Shown here piece by piece: positions 33,590 to 44,157 of a DNA stretch of 64,000 nt. The position numbers were made by a program, and so were the translations under genes. Below the pieces are notes generated by a model. The model was not told where the DNA came from. It did no database searches and worked only from the letters and a program-made list of their open reading frames with translations. The DNA lies in NCBI GenBank assembly GCA_005503085.1, contig SCOI01000004.1, positions 62,001 through 126,000 of the forward strand, given 5' to 3'. Position 1 is the first letter of the stretch. Each line of letters opens with the position of its first letter. This DNA comes from Burkholderiales bacterium C2. GTDB taxonomy: Bacteria > Pseudomonadota > Gammaproteobacteria > Burkholderiales > Burkholderiaceae_C.

Positions 33590-36442
33590 ATGATGCAGCA
33601 ATACAGGTCGAACTCGTACCTGTTCGGGGGCAATGCGCCCTACGTCGAAGAGATGTACGAGGCCTACCTCGACAACCCGGGTTCCGTGCCCGACAACTGG
33701 CGGGCGTATTTCGACGCCCTGCAGCATGTGCCTGCCACCGATGGCAGCGATGGCCGCGATGTGGCCCATGCGCCGGTGATCGAATCCTTCGCGCAGCGTG
33801 CCAAGGCCAATGCCTTCGGCAACAAGGCCTCCGGCGCCGAACTGGCCGTGGCCCGCAAGCAGGTCCATGTGCAGTCGCTGATCGCCGCCTACCGCAATGT
33901 CGGTTCGCGCTGGGCCGACCTGGACCCGCTCAAGCGCACCGAGCGCCCCAAGATTCCCGAGCTGGAGCCGGCGTTCTATGACCTGAGCGAGTCCGATATG
34001 GACATCTCGTTCAGCGCCACGAACACCTATTTCTCCAAGGCCGAGACCATGACCCTGCGCGAGATCGTGCAGGCCTTGCGTGAGACCTATTGCAGCTCCA
34101 TCGGCGCGGAGTACATGCACATCACCGACCAGGTCGAGAAGCGCTGGTGGCAGGAGCGCCTGGAGTCGGTGCGCGCCAAGCCCGCCTTCTCGGCCGAGAA
34201 GAAGCAGCACATCCTCGGCCGCCTGACCGCCGCCGAAGGCCTGGAACGCTATCTGCACACCAAGTACGTCGGCCAGAAGCGCTTCTCGCTGGAAGGCGGC
34301 GAGAGCTTCATCGCCTCGATGGACGAGTTGGTGCAGCGCGGCGGTGAGATGGGCGTGCAGGAAATCGTCATCGGCATGGCCCACCGCGGCCGCCTGAACG
34401 TGCTGGTCAACACCCTGGGCAAGATGCCCAAGGACCTGTTCGCCGAGTTCGAGCACACCGCGCCCGAGGACCTGCCAGCCGGTGACGTCAAGTACCACCA
34501 GGGCTTCTCCAGCGATGTGACCAGCCCTGGCGGCCCGGTCCACCTGAGCCTGGCCTTCAACCCCTCGCACCTGGAAATCGTCAACCCGGTCGTCGAAGGC
34601 TCGGTCAAGGCCCGCATGGACCGCCGTGGCGATGCCAGCGGCGCGCAGGTGCTGCCGGTGCTGGTACACGGCGATGCCGCCTTTGCCGGCCAGGGTGTCG
34701 TGATGGAAACGCTGGCGCTGGCCCAGACCCGCGGCTACTACACCGGCGGCACGGTTCACATCGTCATCAACAACCAGATCGGCTTCACGACCAGCGATCC
34801 GCGCGACAGCCGCTCGACGCTGTATTGCTCCGACGTCGTAAAGATGATCGAAGCCCCGGTGCTGCACGTCAACGGCGACGATCCGGAAGCCGTCGTGCTG
34901 TGCACGCAATGGGCGCTGGAGTACCGCCAGCAGTTCAAGAAGGATGTGGTCGTCGACATCGTCTGCTTCCGCAAGCTCGGCCACAACGAGCAGGACACGC
35001 CGGCGCTGACTCAGCCGCTGATGTACAAGAAGATTGCCGCCCACCCCGGCACCCGCAAACTCTATGGCGACCGTCTGGTGGCCCAGGGCGTGCTGGGCGC
35101 CGATGGCCCGGACGCGATGTTCAAGGCCTTCCGCGCCGCGATGGACGAGGGCCGCCACACGGTGGACCCAGTGCTGACCAACTTCAAGAGCAAGTACGCG
35201 ACCGACTGGTCGCCGTACCTGGGCAAGAAGTGGACCGACAGCTGCGACACCGCGCTGCCGGTGGCCGAGTTCAAGCGCCTGGCCGAGAAGATCACGACCA
35301 TTCCCGCCAACTTCAAGGTGCATCCGCTGGTCGAGAAGGTGATCGCCGACCGTGCGGCCATGGGCCGTGGCGAGATCAATATCGACTGGGGCATGGGCGA
35401 GCACATGGCCTATGCCTCGCTGGTGGCCTCCGGCTATCCGGTGCGCCTGTCCGGTGAGGACTGCGGCCGCGGCACCTTTGTGCATCGCCACGCGGTGCTG
35501 CACGACCAGAACCGCGAGAAGTTCGACGAAGGCACTTACATCCCGCTGCAGAACGTCGCCGAGGGCCAGGCGCCCTTCGTCGTGATCGACTCCATCCTGT
35601 CCGAAGAGGCGGTGCTGGGCTTCGAGTACGGCTATGCCAGCGCCGACCCGGTGACCCTGACGATCTGGGAAGCCCAGTTCGGCGACTTCGTCAACGGTGC
35701 CCAGGTCGTGATCGACCAGTTCATTGCCTCCGGCGAAGTCAAGTGGGGCCGCTCCAACGGCCTGACCCTGATGCTGCCGCACGGCTACGAAGGCCAGGGC
35801 CCCGAGCACAGCTCGGCGCGCCTGGAGCGCTTCATGCAGCTGGCCGCCGACAACAATATGCAGGTGGTGCAGCCGACCTCGGCCTCGCAGATCTTCCACC
35901 TGCTGCGTCGTCAGCAGCTGCGCATGTTCCGCAAGCCGCTGATCATCATGACGCCCAAGTCGCTGCTGCGTAACAAGGACGCCACCTCGCCGATCAGCGA
36001 ATTCACCAAGGGTGAGTTCAAGACCGTGATCAGCGAGCAGAACGCCGAGATCGACGCCGCCAAGGTCAAGCGCATCATCGCCTGCTCGGGCAAGGTCTAT
36101 TACGACCTGGTCAAGGCGCGCGGCGACAAGAAGGACGTGGCCATCATCCGCGTCGAGCAGCTCTATCCCTTCCCGCACAAGGCCTTCTCGGCCGAGGTCA
36201 AGAAGTACCCGAACGTCACCGACATCGTCTGGTGCCAGGACGAGCCGCAGAACCAGGGTGCCTGGTTCTTCGTGCAGCACTACATCCACGAGAACATGGT
36301 GGAAGGCCAGAAGCTCGGCTACGCCGGTCGTCCGGCCTCGGCCTCGCCGGCGGTGGGTTATGCCCATCTGCACCAGGAGCAGCAGAAGGCGCTGCTGGAT
36401 CAGGCCTTCGGCAAGCTCAAGGGCTTCATCCTGACGAAGTAA
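33590..36442 (+). CDS. sucA: 2-oxoglutarate dehydrogenase E1 component
   Basis: A thiamine-diphosphate enzyme of the TCA cycle that decarboxylates 2-oxoglutarate and reductively acylates the E2 lipoyl group. The 950-residue protein has the typical N-terminal E2-binding segment SYLFGGNAPYVEEMYEAYL, the E1 core with GMAHRGRLNVL, LAFNPSHLEIVNPVVEG and GDAAFAGQGVV, and the C-terminal transketolase-like domain. The ATG at 33590 is chosen over the GTG at 33581 because AGGTGA (33579-33584) is well spaced from it. It heads the sucA-odhB-lpdA operon and is probably controlled by its structured 5' UTR. Confidence 0.96.
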   Translation: MMQQYRSNSYLFGGNAPYVEEMYEAYLDNPGSVPDNWRAYFDALQHVPATDGSDGRDVAHAPVIESFAQRAKANAFGNKASGAELAVARKQVHVQSLIAAYRNVGSRWADLDPLKRTERPKIPELEPAFYDLSESDMDISFSATNTYFSKAETMTLREIVQALRETYCSSIGAEYMHITDQVEKRWWQERLESVRAKPAFSAEKKQHILGRLTAAEGLERYLHTKYVGQKRFSLEGGESFIASMDELVQRGGEMGVQEIVIGMAHRGRLNVLVNTLGKMPKDLFAEFEHTAPEDLPAGDVKYHQGFSSDVTSPGGPVHLSLAFNPSHLEIVNPVVEGSVKARMDRRGDASGAQVLPVLVHGDAAFAGQGVVMETLALAQTRGYYTGGTVHIVINNQIGFTTSDPRDSRSTLYCSDVVKMIEAPVLHVNGDDPEAVVLCTQWALEYRQQFKKDVVVDIVCFRKLGHNEQDTPALTQPLMYKKIAAHPGTRKLYGDRLVAQGVLGADGPDAMFKAFRAAMDEGRHTVDPVLTNFKSKYATDWSPYLGKKWTDSCDTALPVAEFKRLAEKITTIPANFKVHPLVEKVIADRAAMGRGEINIDWGMGEHMAYASLVASGYPVRLSGEDCGRGTFVHRHAVLHDQNREKFDEGTYIPLQNVAEGQAPFVVIDSILSEEAVLGFEYGYASADPVTLTIWEAQFGDFVNGAQVVIDQFIASGEVKWGRSNGLTLMLPHGYEGQGPEHSSARLERFMQLAADNNMQVVQPTSASQIFHLLRRQQLRMFRKPLIIMTPKSLLRNKDATSPISEFTKGEFKTVISEQNAEIDAAKVKRIIACSGKVYYDLVKARGDKKDVAIIRVEQLYPFPHKAFSAEVKKYPNVTDIVWCQDEPQNQGAWFFVQHYIHENMVEGQKLGYAGRPASASPAVGYAHLHQEQQKALLDQAFGKLKGFILTK

Positions 36443-36451
36443 GTTTGTGAC

Positions 36452-36488
36452 CGCCCCGGCCCACCGCAACAGGTGCTCAGCCGGGGCG
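36452..36488 (+). other. Hairpin in the sucA-odhB gap
   Basis: CGCCCCGGC (36452-36460) pairs perfectly with GCCGGGGCG (36480-36488), and ACC/GGT extends it inside. It lacks a U-run. It could be an RNA-processing or stability element setting E1 to E2 ratios. Confidence 0.4.
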
Positions 36489-36520
36489 CGACGCTTCAAG
36501 AACAGAAAGCAATAGACATC

Positions 36521-37771
36521 ATGGCAATCGTAGAAGTCAAAGTTCCCCAGCTGTCCGAGTCCGTCGCCGAAGGCACGCTGATCTCCTGGAAGAAGAAGCC
36601 CGGCGAAGCCGTGGCCATCGATGAGATCTTGGTCGAGATCGAGACCGACAAGGTGGTGCTGGAAGTGCCGGCCCCCAGCGCCGGCGTGATGGCGCAAATC
36701 GTCAAGAACGACGGCGAGAGCGTCGTCAGCGAGGAAGTCATCGCCCGCATCGACACCGACGGCCAGGCCCAGGTCAGCCCGCTGGAAGTCAAGGCCGTCG
36801 TGACTACCGCGCCCGCCGCACCCGCACCGGCGGCCACCGGCGGCAACAAGGGCGATGTGGCCATGCCCGCCGCCGCCAAGATCCTGGCCGAGAAGGGCCT
36901 GGCCGCCACCGATGTGGCCGGCTCCGGCAAGGACGGCCGCGTCACCAAGGGTGATGCGCTGGCCGCATCGGCCAAGCCCGCTGCCGCCCCGGCCATCGCC
37001 GTGGCCGCTGCACCGGCCGTCGCCAAGCCGCTGCCGGCCGTGGCCGCGCCGGTGGCCCCGAACCTGGGTGACCGCCCCGAGCAGCGTGTGCCGATGACAC
37101 GCCTGCGCGCCCGCGTCGCCGAGCGTCTGCTGCAATCGCAATCGACCAACGCCATCCTGACCACCTTCAACGAGGTGAACATGGCGCCGGTGATGGAGAT
37201 GCGCAAGAAGTTCCAGGAGAAGTTCGAGAAGGAACACGGCGTCAAGCTGGGCTTCATGAGCTTCTTCGTCAAGGCCGCCGTGGCCGCGCTGAAGAAGTAC
37301 CCGGTGCTGAACGCTTCGGTCGACGGCAACGACATCGTCTACCACGGCTACTTCGACATCGGCATCGCCGTCGGCTCGCCGCGCGGCCTGGTCGTGCCCA
37401 TCATCCGCAATGCCGACCAGCTGAGCTTTGCCGACATCGAGAAGACCATCGCTTCCTTCGGCCAGAAGGCCAAGGACGGCAAGCTGTCGATCGAGGAACT
37501 GACCGGCGGCACCTTCTCGATCTCCAACGGCGGCACCTTCGGCTCGATGCTGTCGACCCCCATCATCAACCCGCCGCAGTCGGCCATCCTGGGCGTGCAC
37601 GCGACCAAGGACCGCGCCGTCGTCGAGAACGGCCAAGTGGTGGTGCGCCCGATCAACTATCTGGCCATGTCCTACGACCACCGCATCATCGACGGCCGCG
37701 AAGCCGTGCTGGGCCTGGTGACGATGAAGGAAGCGCTGGAAGATCCGGCCCGCCTGCTGTTCGACATCTAA
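36521..37771 (+). CDS. odhB: 2-oxoglutarate dehydrogenase E2, dihydrolipoyl succinyltransferase
   Basis: The core subunit that moves succinyl from lipoyl-lysine to CoA. The 416-residue protein has a lipoyl domain at 1-77 with K44 in ETDKVVLEV, an Ala/Pro linker, a peripheral subunit-binding domain near 110-145 ([13 protein letters not shown]), a second Ala-rich linker, and the catalytic domain with H387 and D391 in SYDHRIIDG. The ATG at 36521 begins the lipoyl domain; the frame is open upstream but has no domain there. Equivalent to sucB. Confidence 0.96.
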   Translation: MAIVEVKVPQLSESVAEGTLISWKKKPGEAVAIDEILVEIETDKVVLEVPAPSAGVMAQIVKNDGESVVSEEVIARIDTDGQAQVSPLEVKAVVTTAPAAPAPAATGGNKGDVAMPAAAKILAEKGLAATDVAGSGKDGRVTKGDALAASAKPAAAPAIAVAAAPAVAKPLPAVAAPVAPNLGDRPEQRVPMTRLRARVAERLLQSQSTNAILTTFNEVNMAPVMEMRKKFQEKFEKEHGVKLGFMSFFVKAAVAALKKYPVLNASVDGNDIVYHGYFDIGIAVGSPRGLVVPIIRNADQLSFADIEKTIASFGQKAKDGKLSIEELTGGTFSISNGGTFGSMLSTPIINPPQSAILGVHATKDRAVVENGQVVVRPINYLAMSYDHRIIDGREAVLGLVTMKEALEDPARLLFDI

Positions 37772-37787
37772 GCCGGAGACGAGATCC

Positions 37788-39209
<1,422 letters not shown>

Positions 39210-39231
39210 TCGCCGCAGGCGTTTCAAAGTG

Positions 39232-39262
39232 AAAGGGGCGGCCTCGGTCGCCCCTTTGCCTT
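39232..39262 (+). terminator. Terminator after lpdA
   Basis: AAAGGGGCG (39232-39240) pairs perfectly with CGCCCCTTT (39249-39257) around an 8-nt loop, followed by GCCTTGC. It probably ends or attenuates the sucA-odhB-lpdA transcript before zapE. Confidence 0.65.
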
Positions 39263-39274
39263 GCTGGATTCCCG

Positions 39275-40375
39275 ATGACTTCTGTGACCGAGCTCTATCA
39301 GCAGACCCTTGCCGAGCGTGGCTACACGGCCGACGCGGCGCAGCTGCGCGCGATCGCCTCGCTGCAGCGCTGCCAGGACGAATGGGCCGACTACAAGGCG
39401 CGCCGCAGCAATGCGGTGACCAAGCTGCTGGTGCGCCCGCCGCTGCCACGCGGCGTCTATATGTACGGCGGCGTGGGCCGGGGCAAGAGCTTTCTGATGG
39501 ACTGCTTCTTCCAGGCCGTGCCGCTGACGCGCAAGACCCGGCTGCACTTCCACGAGTTCATGCGCGAGGTGCACCGCGAGCTGCAGGACCTCAAAGGCAT
39601 TGCCGACCCGCTCGAAGAGCTGGGCAAGCGCATCGCCAAGCGCTTCCGGCTGATCTGCTTCGACGAGTTCCATGTCTCGGACGTCACCGACGCGATGATC
39701 CTGCACCGGCTGCTGGACTCGCTGTTCAAGCACCGCGTCTCCATCGTCACGACCTCGAACTTCCACCCGGACGGCCTCTATCCCAACGGCCTGCACCGCG
39801 ACCGCATCCTGCCGGCCATCGAACTGCTGAAGGACAAGCTGGAGGTCATCAATGTCGATGCCGGCACCGACTACCGGCGCCGCAGTCTGGACCATGTCGA
39901 GCTCTATCACACGCCTCTGGATGCGGCGGCCGACGACTCGCTGACCCAGGCCTTCGAGTCGCTGGCCGAGGCCCGCGACGAAGACCCGCTGCTGCATATC
40001 GAGCATCGCGAGCTGCGTGCGCGGCGCCGCGCCGGCGGCGTGGTCTGGTTCGATTTCCAGACCCTGTGCGGCGGCCCGCGCTCGCAGAACGACTATCTGG
40101 AATTGGCCACCCAGTTCCACACGCTGATACTCTCCAATGTGCCGGCGATGCCGCCGCGCCTGGCCAGCGAGGCGCGGCGCTTCACCTGGCTGGTCGATGT
40201 GCTGTATGACCGGCGCGTCAAGCTGCTGATCTCGGCGGCCGTGCCGCCCGAGCAGCTGTATACCGAGGGGCCGCTGGCCCATGAGTTCCCGCGCACCATC
40301 TCGCGCTTGCAAGAGATGCAGAGTTCCGAATATCTTTCTCTGGCCCGCCGCGAGGTGGACACCTCTTTGACCTGA
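39275..40375 (+). CDS. zapE: Cell division protein ZapE (AFG1-family ATPase)
   Basis: A 366-residue P-loop ATPase that modulates the FtsZ ring. Walker A GGVGRGKS is at 65-72, the RGVYMYGG lead-in and HFHEFM signature follow, and the Walker B region reads LICFDEFHVSD. Length and order match the ZapE/AFG1 family. Its position after the 2-oxoglutarate dehydrogenase operon is common in Burkholderiales. A terminator hairpin lies between, so read-through or an unseen promoter must express it. Confidence 0.93.
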   Translation: MTSVTELYQQTLAERGYTADAAQLRAIASLQRCQDEWADYKARRSNAVTKLLVRPPLPRGVYMYGGVGRGKSFLMDCFFQAVPLTRKTRLHFHEFMREVHRELQDLKGIADPLEELGKRIAKRFRLICFDEFHVSDVTDAMILHRLLDSLFKHRVSIVTTSNFHPDGLYPNGLHRDRILPAIELLKDKLEVINVDAGTDYRRRSLDHVELYHTPLDAAADDSLTQAFESLAEARDEDPLLHIEHRELRARRRAGGVVWFDFQTLCGGPRSQNDYLELATQFHTLILSNVPAMPPRLASEARRFTWLVDVLYDRRVKLLISAAVPPEQLYTEGPLAHEFPRTISRLQEMQSSEYLSLARREVDTSLT

Positions 40376-40386
40376 AGAGTCGTTGC

Positions 40387-41004
40387 ATGTCCAAGACATT
40401 CCTCACGCTGCTGAGCCTGATGCTGCTGAGTGCTGCGTCGGCCGGTGCGACCGGCGAGCGCGAGGCGCTGGCCGAGCAGCGCCGGCTGATCGAGGCCAGT
40501 CATGCCGAGGCGCTGAAGGCCTGCGCCCCGCGCTTCAACGTCAATGCCTGCGAGCAGCAGGCCAGGCTTGAGCGCTCGGCCGCGCTCAAGCCGCTGCTGG
40601 CGCGCGAGCAGGAGCTGGACAGCGCACAGCGCCAGGCGCGCGCCCAGGCTCAGCGCGAGCGGGTACAGGCCAAGCAGCAGGCCTTTGCCAGCGAGGACGG
40701 CAAGCGCATGCAGCGCTCCTTGCTGGCCGATTTGCCGAGGCCGGCCGCCGCCGCTTCCAAGCCGCATCGCGTCGTCGATGAGCAGGCCCATGGTCGCGCG
40801 GTGCAGGCCGAGATCGCGCGCGGCGAGCGCGCCGCAGAACGGCGTCGCCAGCAGGCGGCCGAGCGCGAACAGGAGGCCCAGGCGCGGCGCGCGGTGGCAC
40901 AAAAGCGTCAGCAGCAGCGTGCGCAGTCCAGCAAGCCGGCGGCCAGCCTGCCGCAGCCGACGGCGGACGAGATCGCCAAGCTGCCGCCGGCCCCCAAGCC
41001 CTGA
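40387..41004 (+). CDS. Small exported coiled-coil protein of unknown function
   Basis: Not recognised. The 205-residue product has a signal peptide (about 1-22, ending AGA). A helical region contains two cysteines spaced ten apart (ACAPRFNVNACEQQARLER), and a long Ala/Arg/Gln/Glu-rich stretch (about 70-185) is predicted to be coiled coil. The end is proline-rich. The cysteine pair could form a disulfide in the periplasm. It starts 11 bp after zapE and is probably co-transcribed. Composition resembles Burkholderiales periplasmic proteins of unknown role; TolA-like similarity would be compositional only. Confidence 0.7.
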   Translation: MSKTFLTLLSLMLLSAASAGATGEREALAEQRRLIEASHAEALKACAPRFNVNACEQQARLERSAALKPLLAREQELDSAQRQARAQAQRERVQAKQQAFASEDGKRMQRSLLADLPRPAAAASKPHRVVDEQAHGRAVQAEIARGERAAERRRQQAAEREQEAQARRAVAQKRQQQRAQSSKPAASLPQPTADEIAKLPPAPKP

Positions 41005-41010
41005 GGCGTC

Positions 41011-41778
41011 TCAGGCCAGCGCTTCGACCCTCACGATGGCCAGCGACAGGTTGTCGCCGGCGCCGTGGGCGCGCTGCCGGGCCTTCTCGATCAGCAGCTC
41101 GGCGGCCTCGCGCGGCGGCAGGCCATGCATCACGGTGCCCAGCTCGCGCGGGCTGAAGTAATGCCAGAGTCCGTCGCTGCAGGCCAGCAGGCTGTCGCCG
41201 ACCTGCAGCTGCTCGGTGATGTCCAGGCTGGGCGTCGGTTCCTGCACAGTGCCCAGGCAGCCGGTCAGCAGATTCGACTGCGGGTGCACTGCGGCCTCGG
41301 CCTCGCTGATCTGGCCTTCGTCGATCAGGCGCTGCACAAAGGAGTGGTCCAGGCTGCGCTTGAGCATCTCGGCGCCGCGGAAATGGTAGAGCCGCGAATC
41401 GCCGGCATGCACCCAGTGGCAGTGCCGGTCCGGGCTGACCAGAAAGGCCGCCAAGGTGCTGTGCGGCTCCTCCTCGGTGGCGATGGCGGTCAGCTTGATC
41501 ATCAGATGGGCTTCGGCCGCCATCTGGGCCAGGAAGTCGGCCGGCGGTTCCTCGCCGGGCACATAGCGCTCGAACAGCTGGCCGGCGGTCAGCACCACCT
41601 GGTCGGCCGCCTTGCGCCCGCCGCTCTTGCCGCCCATGCCGTCGGCCAGCACCGCCAGCAGGCAGCCGGTCTGGCGCGCATGGCTGAAGACCTCGACCTG
41701 GTCTTGCTGATAGAGGCGGTCCCCGCGATGGGTGCCGGTGGCGGCGCTGAGTCGAAATCCGGGGGAGCTACGCGTCAT
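41011..41778 (-). CDS. PP2C-family serine/threonine protein phosphatase
   Basis: A 255-residue metal-dependent phosphatase of the PppA/Stp type. The conserved PP2C metal and phosphate motifs are visible: a DQVEVF segment near 25, LADGMGGKSGG at 44-54, HAGDSRLY, CSDGLW and GDNLSLAIV. It would dephosphorylate Ser/Thr in signalling or secretion proteins. No kinase, FHA or type VI secretion gene is adjacent, so the partner is unknown. The ATG at 41778 is preferred; the frame extends 19 codons upstream into the promoter region. It converges with the preceding exported-protein gene. Confidence 0.87.
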   Translation of the reverse strand: MTRSSPGFRLSAATGTHRGDRLYQQDQVEVFSHARQTGCLLAVLADGMGGKSGGRKAADQVVLTAGQLFERYVPGEEPPADFLAQMAAEAHLMIKLTAIATEEEPHSTLAAFLVSPDRHCHWVHAGDSRLYHFRGAEMLKRSLDHSFVQRLIDEGQISEAEAAVHPQSNLLTGCLGTVQEPTPSLDITEQLQVGDSLLACSDGLWHYFSPRELGTVMHGLPPREAAELLIEKARQRAHGAGDNLSLAIVRVEALA

Positions 41779-41805
41779 GGCAAAAACTGTGGGTTTCGCA
41801 AAAAC

Positions 41806-41811
41806 TATAAT
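41806..41811 (+). promoter_or_regulatory. Possible -10 box in the divergent PP2C/ydcH gap
   Basis: TATAAT is a perfect -10 hexamer on the plus strand, 57 nt before the YdcH-like gene. No -35 match is visible at normal spacing. On the minus strand the same region offers TTGACG and TATAGT, badly spaced. Confidence 0.35.
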
Positions 41812-41867
41812 CGTCAACCGATGTCCAGCGTGCACTCAGCGCGCCATCCGTGCCAGCTTACCCTTTC

Positions 41868-42071
41868 ATGGATGAACAGCTCCACTCTTTATCGCGCCGC
41901 CTGATCGAATTGCGCATGGAACACGCCGATCTGGATGTGATGATTGATCAGCTGGCCCAGCAGCAGCCGCTCGACGAGCTGGCACTGCGGCGGCTGAAGA
42001 AGCGCCGTCTGGCGCTGCGTGATCTGATTTCCCGCCTGGAGCAGGCCAATGACCCGGCCGAGCCGGCCTGA
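41868..42071 (+). CDS. YdcH-like (DUF465) small helical protein
   Basis: A 67-residue helical protein. The HSLSRRLIELRMEHADLD segment, the central LDELALRRLKKRRLALRDLI and a coiled-coil heptad pattern match the DUF465/YdcH family, whose role is unknown. The ATG at 41868 gives the usual MDEQLHSLSRR start; a GTG at 41850 is an in-frame alternative. It sits 15 bp before dinG. Confidence 0.75.
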   Translation: MDEQLHSLSRRLIELRMEHADLDVMIDQLAQQQPLDELALRRLKKRRLALRDLISRLEQANDPAEPA

Positions 42072-42086
42072 ACGAGGCACAGCCTG

Positions 42087-44117
42087 TTGAGCGAACAAGA
42101 AGCGGCGTCCCTGCGCGACCAGGACGACATCAGCGAGAAGGTCGAGAAGAGCGAGCTAGAACAGTGGGTGGCTGCCGCCTTCGACCGTGGCGGCCCGCTG
42201 TCCCGCGCCGATCCTGGCTATTCGCCGCGCGAACCTCAGCTGCTGATGAGTCAGGCGGTCGCCAGGGCGATGGCGCGGCGCGAGGCCCTGGTGGTGGAGG
42301 CGGGCACCGGTGTCGGCAAGACCTTTGCCTATCTGGTGCCGGCCCTGCTGTCGGGCGGCCGCGCTCTGATCAGCACCGCGACCAAGAGCTTGCAGGATCA
42401 GCTCTTCCTGCGCGATCTTCCGCGCCTGTGCGAGGCCTTGCAGACGCCCACCCGCATAGCCTTGCTGAAAGGCCGCAGCAGCTATCTGTGCCTGCACCGG
42501 ATGAAGCATGCGCGCCACAGCGCCGAGCTGCCGGACCGGCGCGCGGTGATGTTGCTGGCCCGCGTCGAGCAATGGGCGCAGCAGACCGTCAGCGGCGATC
42601 TGGCCGAGATGGAGGGGCTGGACGAGCGCTCGCCTATCATCCCCATCGTCAGCTCGACGCGCGACAACTGCCTGGGCTCCGACTGCCCCGAGTTCCGCGC
42701 CTGCCATGTCGTGAAGGCCCGCCGCGAGGCGATGGAGGCCGATGTGGTGGTGGTCAACCACCATCTGTTCTTTGCCGATATGGCGCTGCGCGACAGCGGT
42801 GTGGCCGAGCTGCTGCCCGGGGTCGATGTCGCGGTGTTCGACGAGGCCCACCAGCTGCCCGAGGCCGGCGTGCAGTTTCTCGGTACCTTGCTGGGCACGG
42901 CCCAGCTGCTGGACTTCGCTCGCGATGTGCTGGCCCAGGGCCTGAGCGAGGCGCGCGGCCTGCAGGACTGGCAGGGCCTTCACGCCGGGCTGGAGCGGGC
43001 TGCGCGCGAGCTGCGCCTGGTCTGCGCCGGCTCGATGAAGGAGGTGCGCGGCATCCTGAAGCTGCGCTGGCAGGAGCGTGCCGGCAAGCCCGGCTTTGCC
43101 CAGGCGCTGGGTGAGGTGGCGCGGATGGCTGATCTGGCGGTCGAGATGCTGGCCACGGTCAACGAGATCTCGCCCGACTTCGTGCGCCTGCATGAGCGCG
43201 CTCAGCAACTGGCCGAGCAGGCCCGGCATTTCGCCGCAGCTCCCGAGGCCGGCGATGTGCGCTGGATCGATCTGAGCCCGCACCAGGCGCGCCTGGTCGA
43301 GTCGCCGCTGGACATCCGCGATGCGATGCAGGAGCAGCTGGCGGGACCACCGAAGGCATGGATCTTCACCTCGGCGACGCTGGGCGACGACGAGCGGCTC
43401 TCCTGGTTCACGGAACCGGCCGGCCTGGACAGCGCGCGGGTGCTGCGCGTCGGCAGTCCCTTCGACTATCCCGCGAATGCACGGCTCTACATCCCGCGCG
43501 GCTTCCCCAAGCCCAGCGAGCCCGATCACCCGCTCGAAGTGGCGGCGATGGCGGCGCGCTGCGCCCGGGCGCTGGGGGGGCGCACCTTTGTGCTGACGAC
43601 CACTTTGCGCGCCTTGCAAAGCATTGGCGACGCCTTGCGCGAGGAGTTCGAGCGCGGCTTCGATGCGATCAAGGTGCTGGTCCAGGGCGCGGCGCCCAAG
43701 CGCATGCTGCTGCAGCAGTTCATGGCCGATCCGCGCGCGGTGCTGGTCGGCTCGGCCAGCTTCTGGGAGGGCATCGATGTGCCCGGCGACGATCTGCAGT
43801 GCGTGCTGATCGACAAGCTGCCGTTCCCGCCGCCCAGCGACCCGCTGGTCGAGGCCCGGGTGCAGCGGCTTGAAGCCGCCGGCCGCAACGCTTTTGCCGA
43901 GTTCTTCATCGCCGAGGCCGCGATTGCGTTGAAGCAGGGCGGTGGGCGCCTGATCCGCAGCGAGACCGACCGTGGCCTCTTGATCGTCTGCGACCCGCGC
44001 ATGGCTGGCATGAACTACGGCCGGCGCCTGCGTGAGGCCTTGCCTCCGATGACGCGGCTGGCCAGCGAGGACGAGGCCCTGGACTGGCTGCGTCTGCTGG
44101 CCACCGAGCGGGCATGA
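42087..44117 (+). CDS. dinG: DinG/YoaA-like ATP-dependent DNA helicase
   Basis: A 676-residue XPD-like superfamily 2 helicase, 5'-3' polarity in the family, involved in replication-transcription conflict or damage repair. Walker A AGTGVGKT is at 72-79. The iron-sulfur cluster ligands are C135, C195, C200 and C206. The DEAH box is at 252-255. The C-terminal helicase motifs include SASFWEGIDVPGDDLQCV (motif V region) and a final RLIRSETDRG. The start is a TTG at 42087 with GAGG nearby, since no ATG occurs before motif I. YoaA and DinG are close paralogues; I cannot separate them. Confidence 0.9.
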   Translation: MSEQEAASLRDQDDISEKVEKSELEQWVAAAFDRGGPLSRADPGYSPREPQLLMSQAVARAMARREALVVEAGTGVGKTFAYLVPALLSGGRALISTATKSLQDQLFLRDLPRLCEALQTPTRIALLKGRSSYLCLHRMKHARHSAELPDRRAVMLLARVEQWAQQTVSGDLAEMEGLDERSPIIPIVSSTRDNCLGSDCPEFRACHVVKARREAMEADVVVVNHHLFFADMALRDSGVAELLPGVDVAVFDEAHQLPEAGVQFLGTLLGTAQLLDFARDVLAQGLSEARGLQDWQGLHAGLERAARELRLVCAGSMKEVRGILKLRWQERAGKPGFAQALGEVARMADLAVEMLATVNEISPDFVRLHERAQQLAEQARHFAAAPEAGDVRWIDLSPHQARLVESPLDIRDAMQEQLAGPPKAWIFTSATLGDDERLSWFTEPAGLDSARVLRVGSPFDYPANARLYIPRGFPKPSEPDHPLEVAAMAARCARALGGRTFVLTTTLRALQSIGDALREEFERGFDAIKVLVQGAAPKRMLLQQFMADPRAVLVGSASFWEGIDVPGDDLQCVLIDKLPFPPPSDPLVEARVQRLEAAGRNAFAEFFIAEAAIALKQGGGRLIRSETDRGLLIVCDPRMAGMNYGRRLREALPPMTRLASEDEALDWLRLLATERA

Positions 44118-44118
44118 A

Positions 44119-44140
44119 AAAGCCCGCTGCCGCGGGCTTT
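44119..44140. terminator. Bidirectional terminator between dinG and bamD
   Basis: AAAGCCCGC (44119-44127) pairs perfectly with GCGGGCTTT (44132-44140) across TGCC. On the minus strand the stem continues into further T residues. It serves the convergent dinG and bamD genes. Confidence 0.85.
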
Positions 44141-44157
44141 GTCTTCAGCGCTGCGAC

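Noticed and set aside
41011-41778. PP2C phosphatase as a marker of a type VI secretion or kinase cluster
   Set aside because: None of the neighbours is a kinase, FHA or secretion gene.
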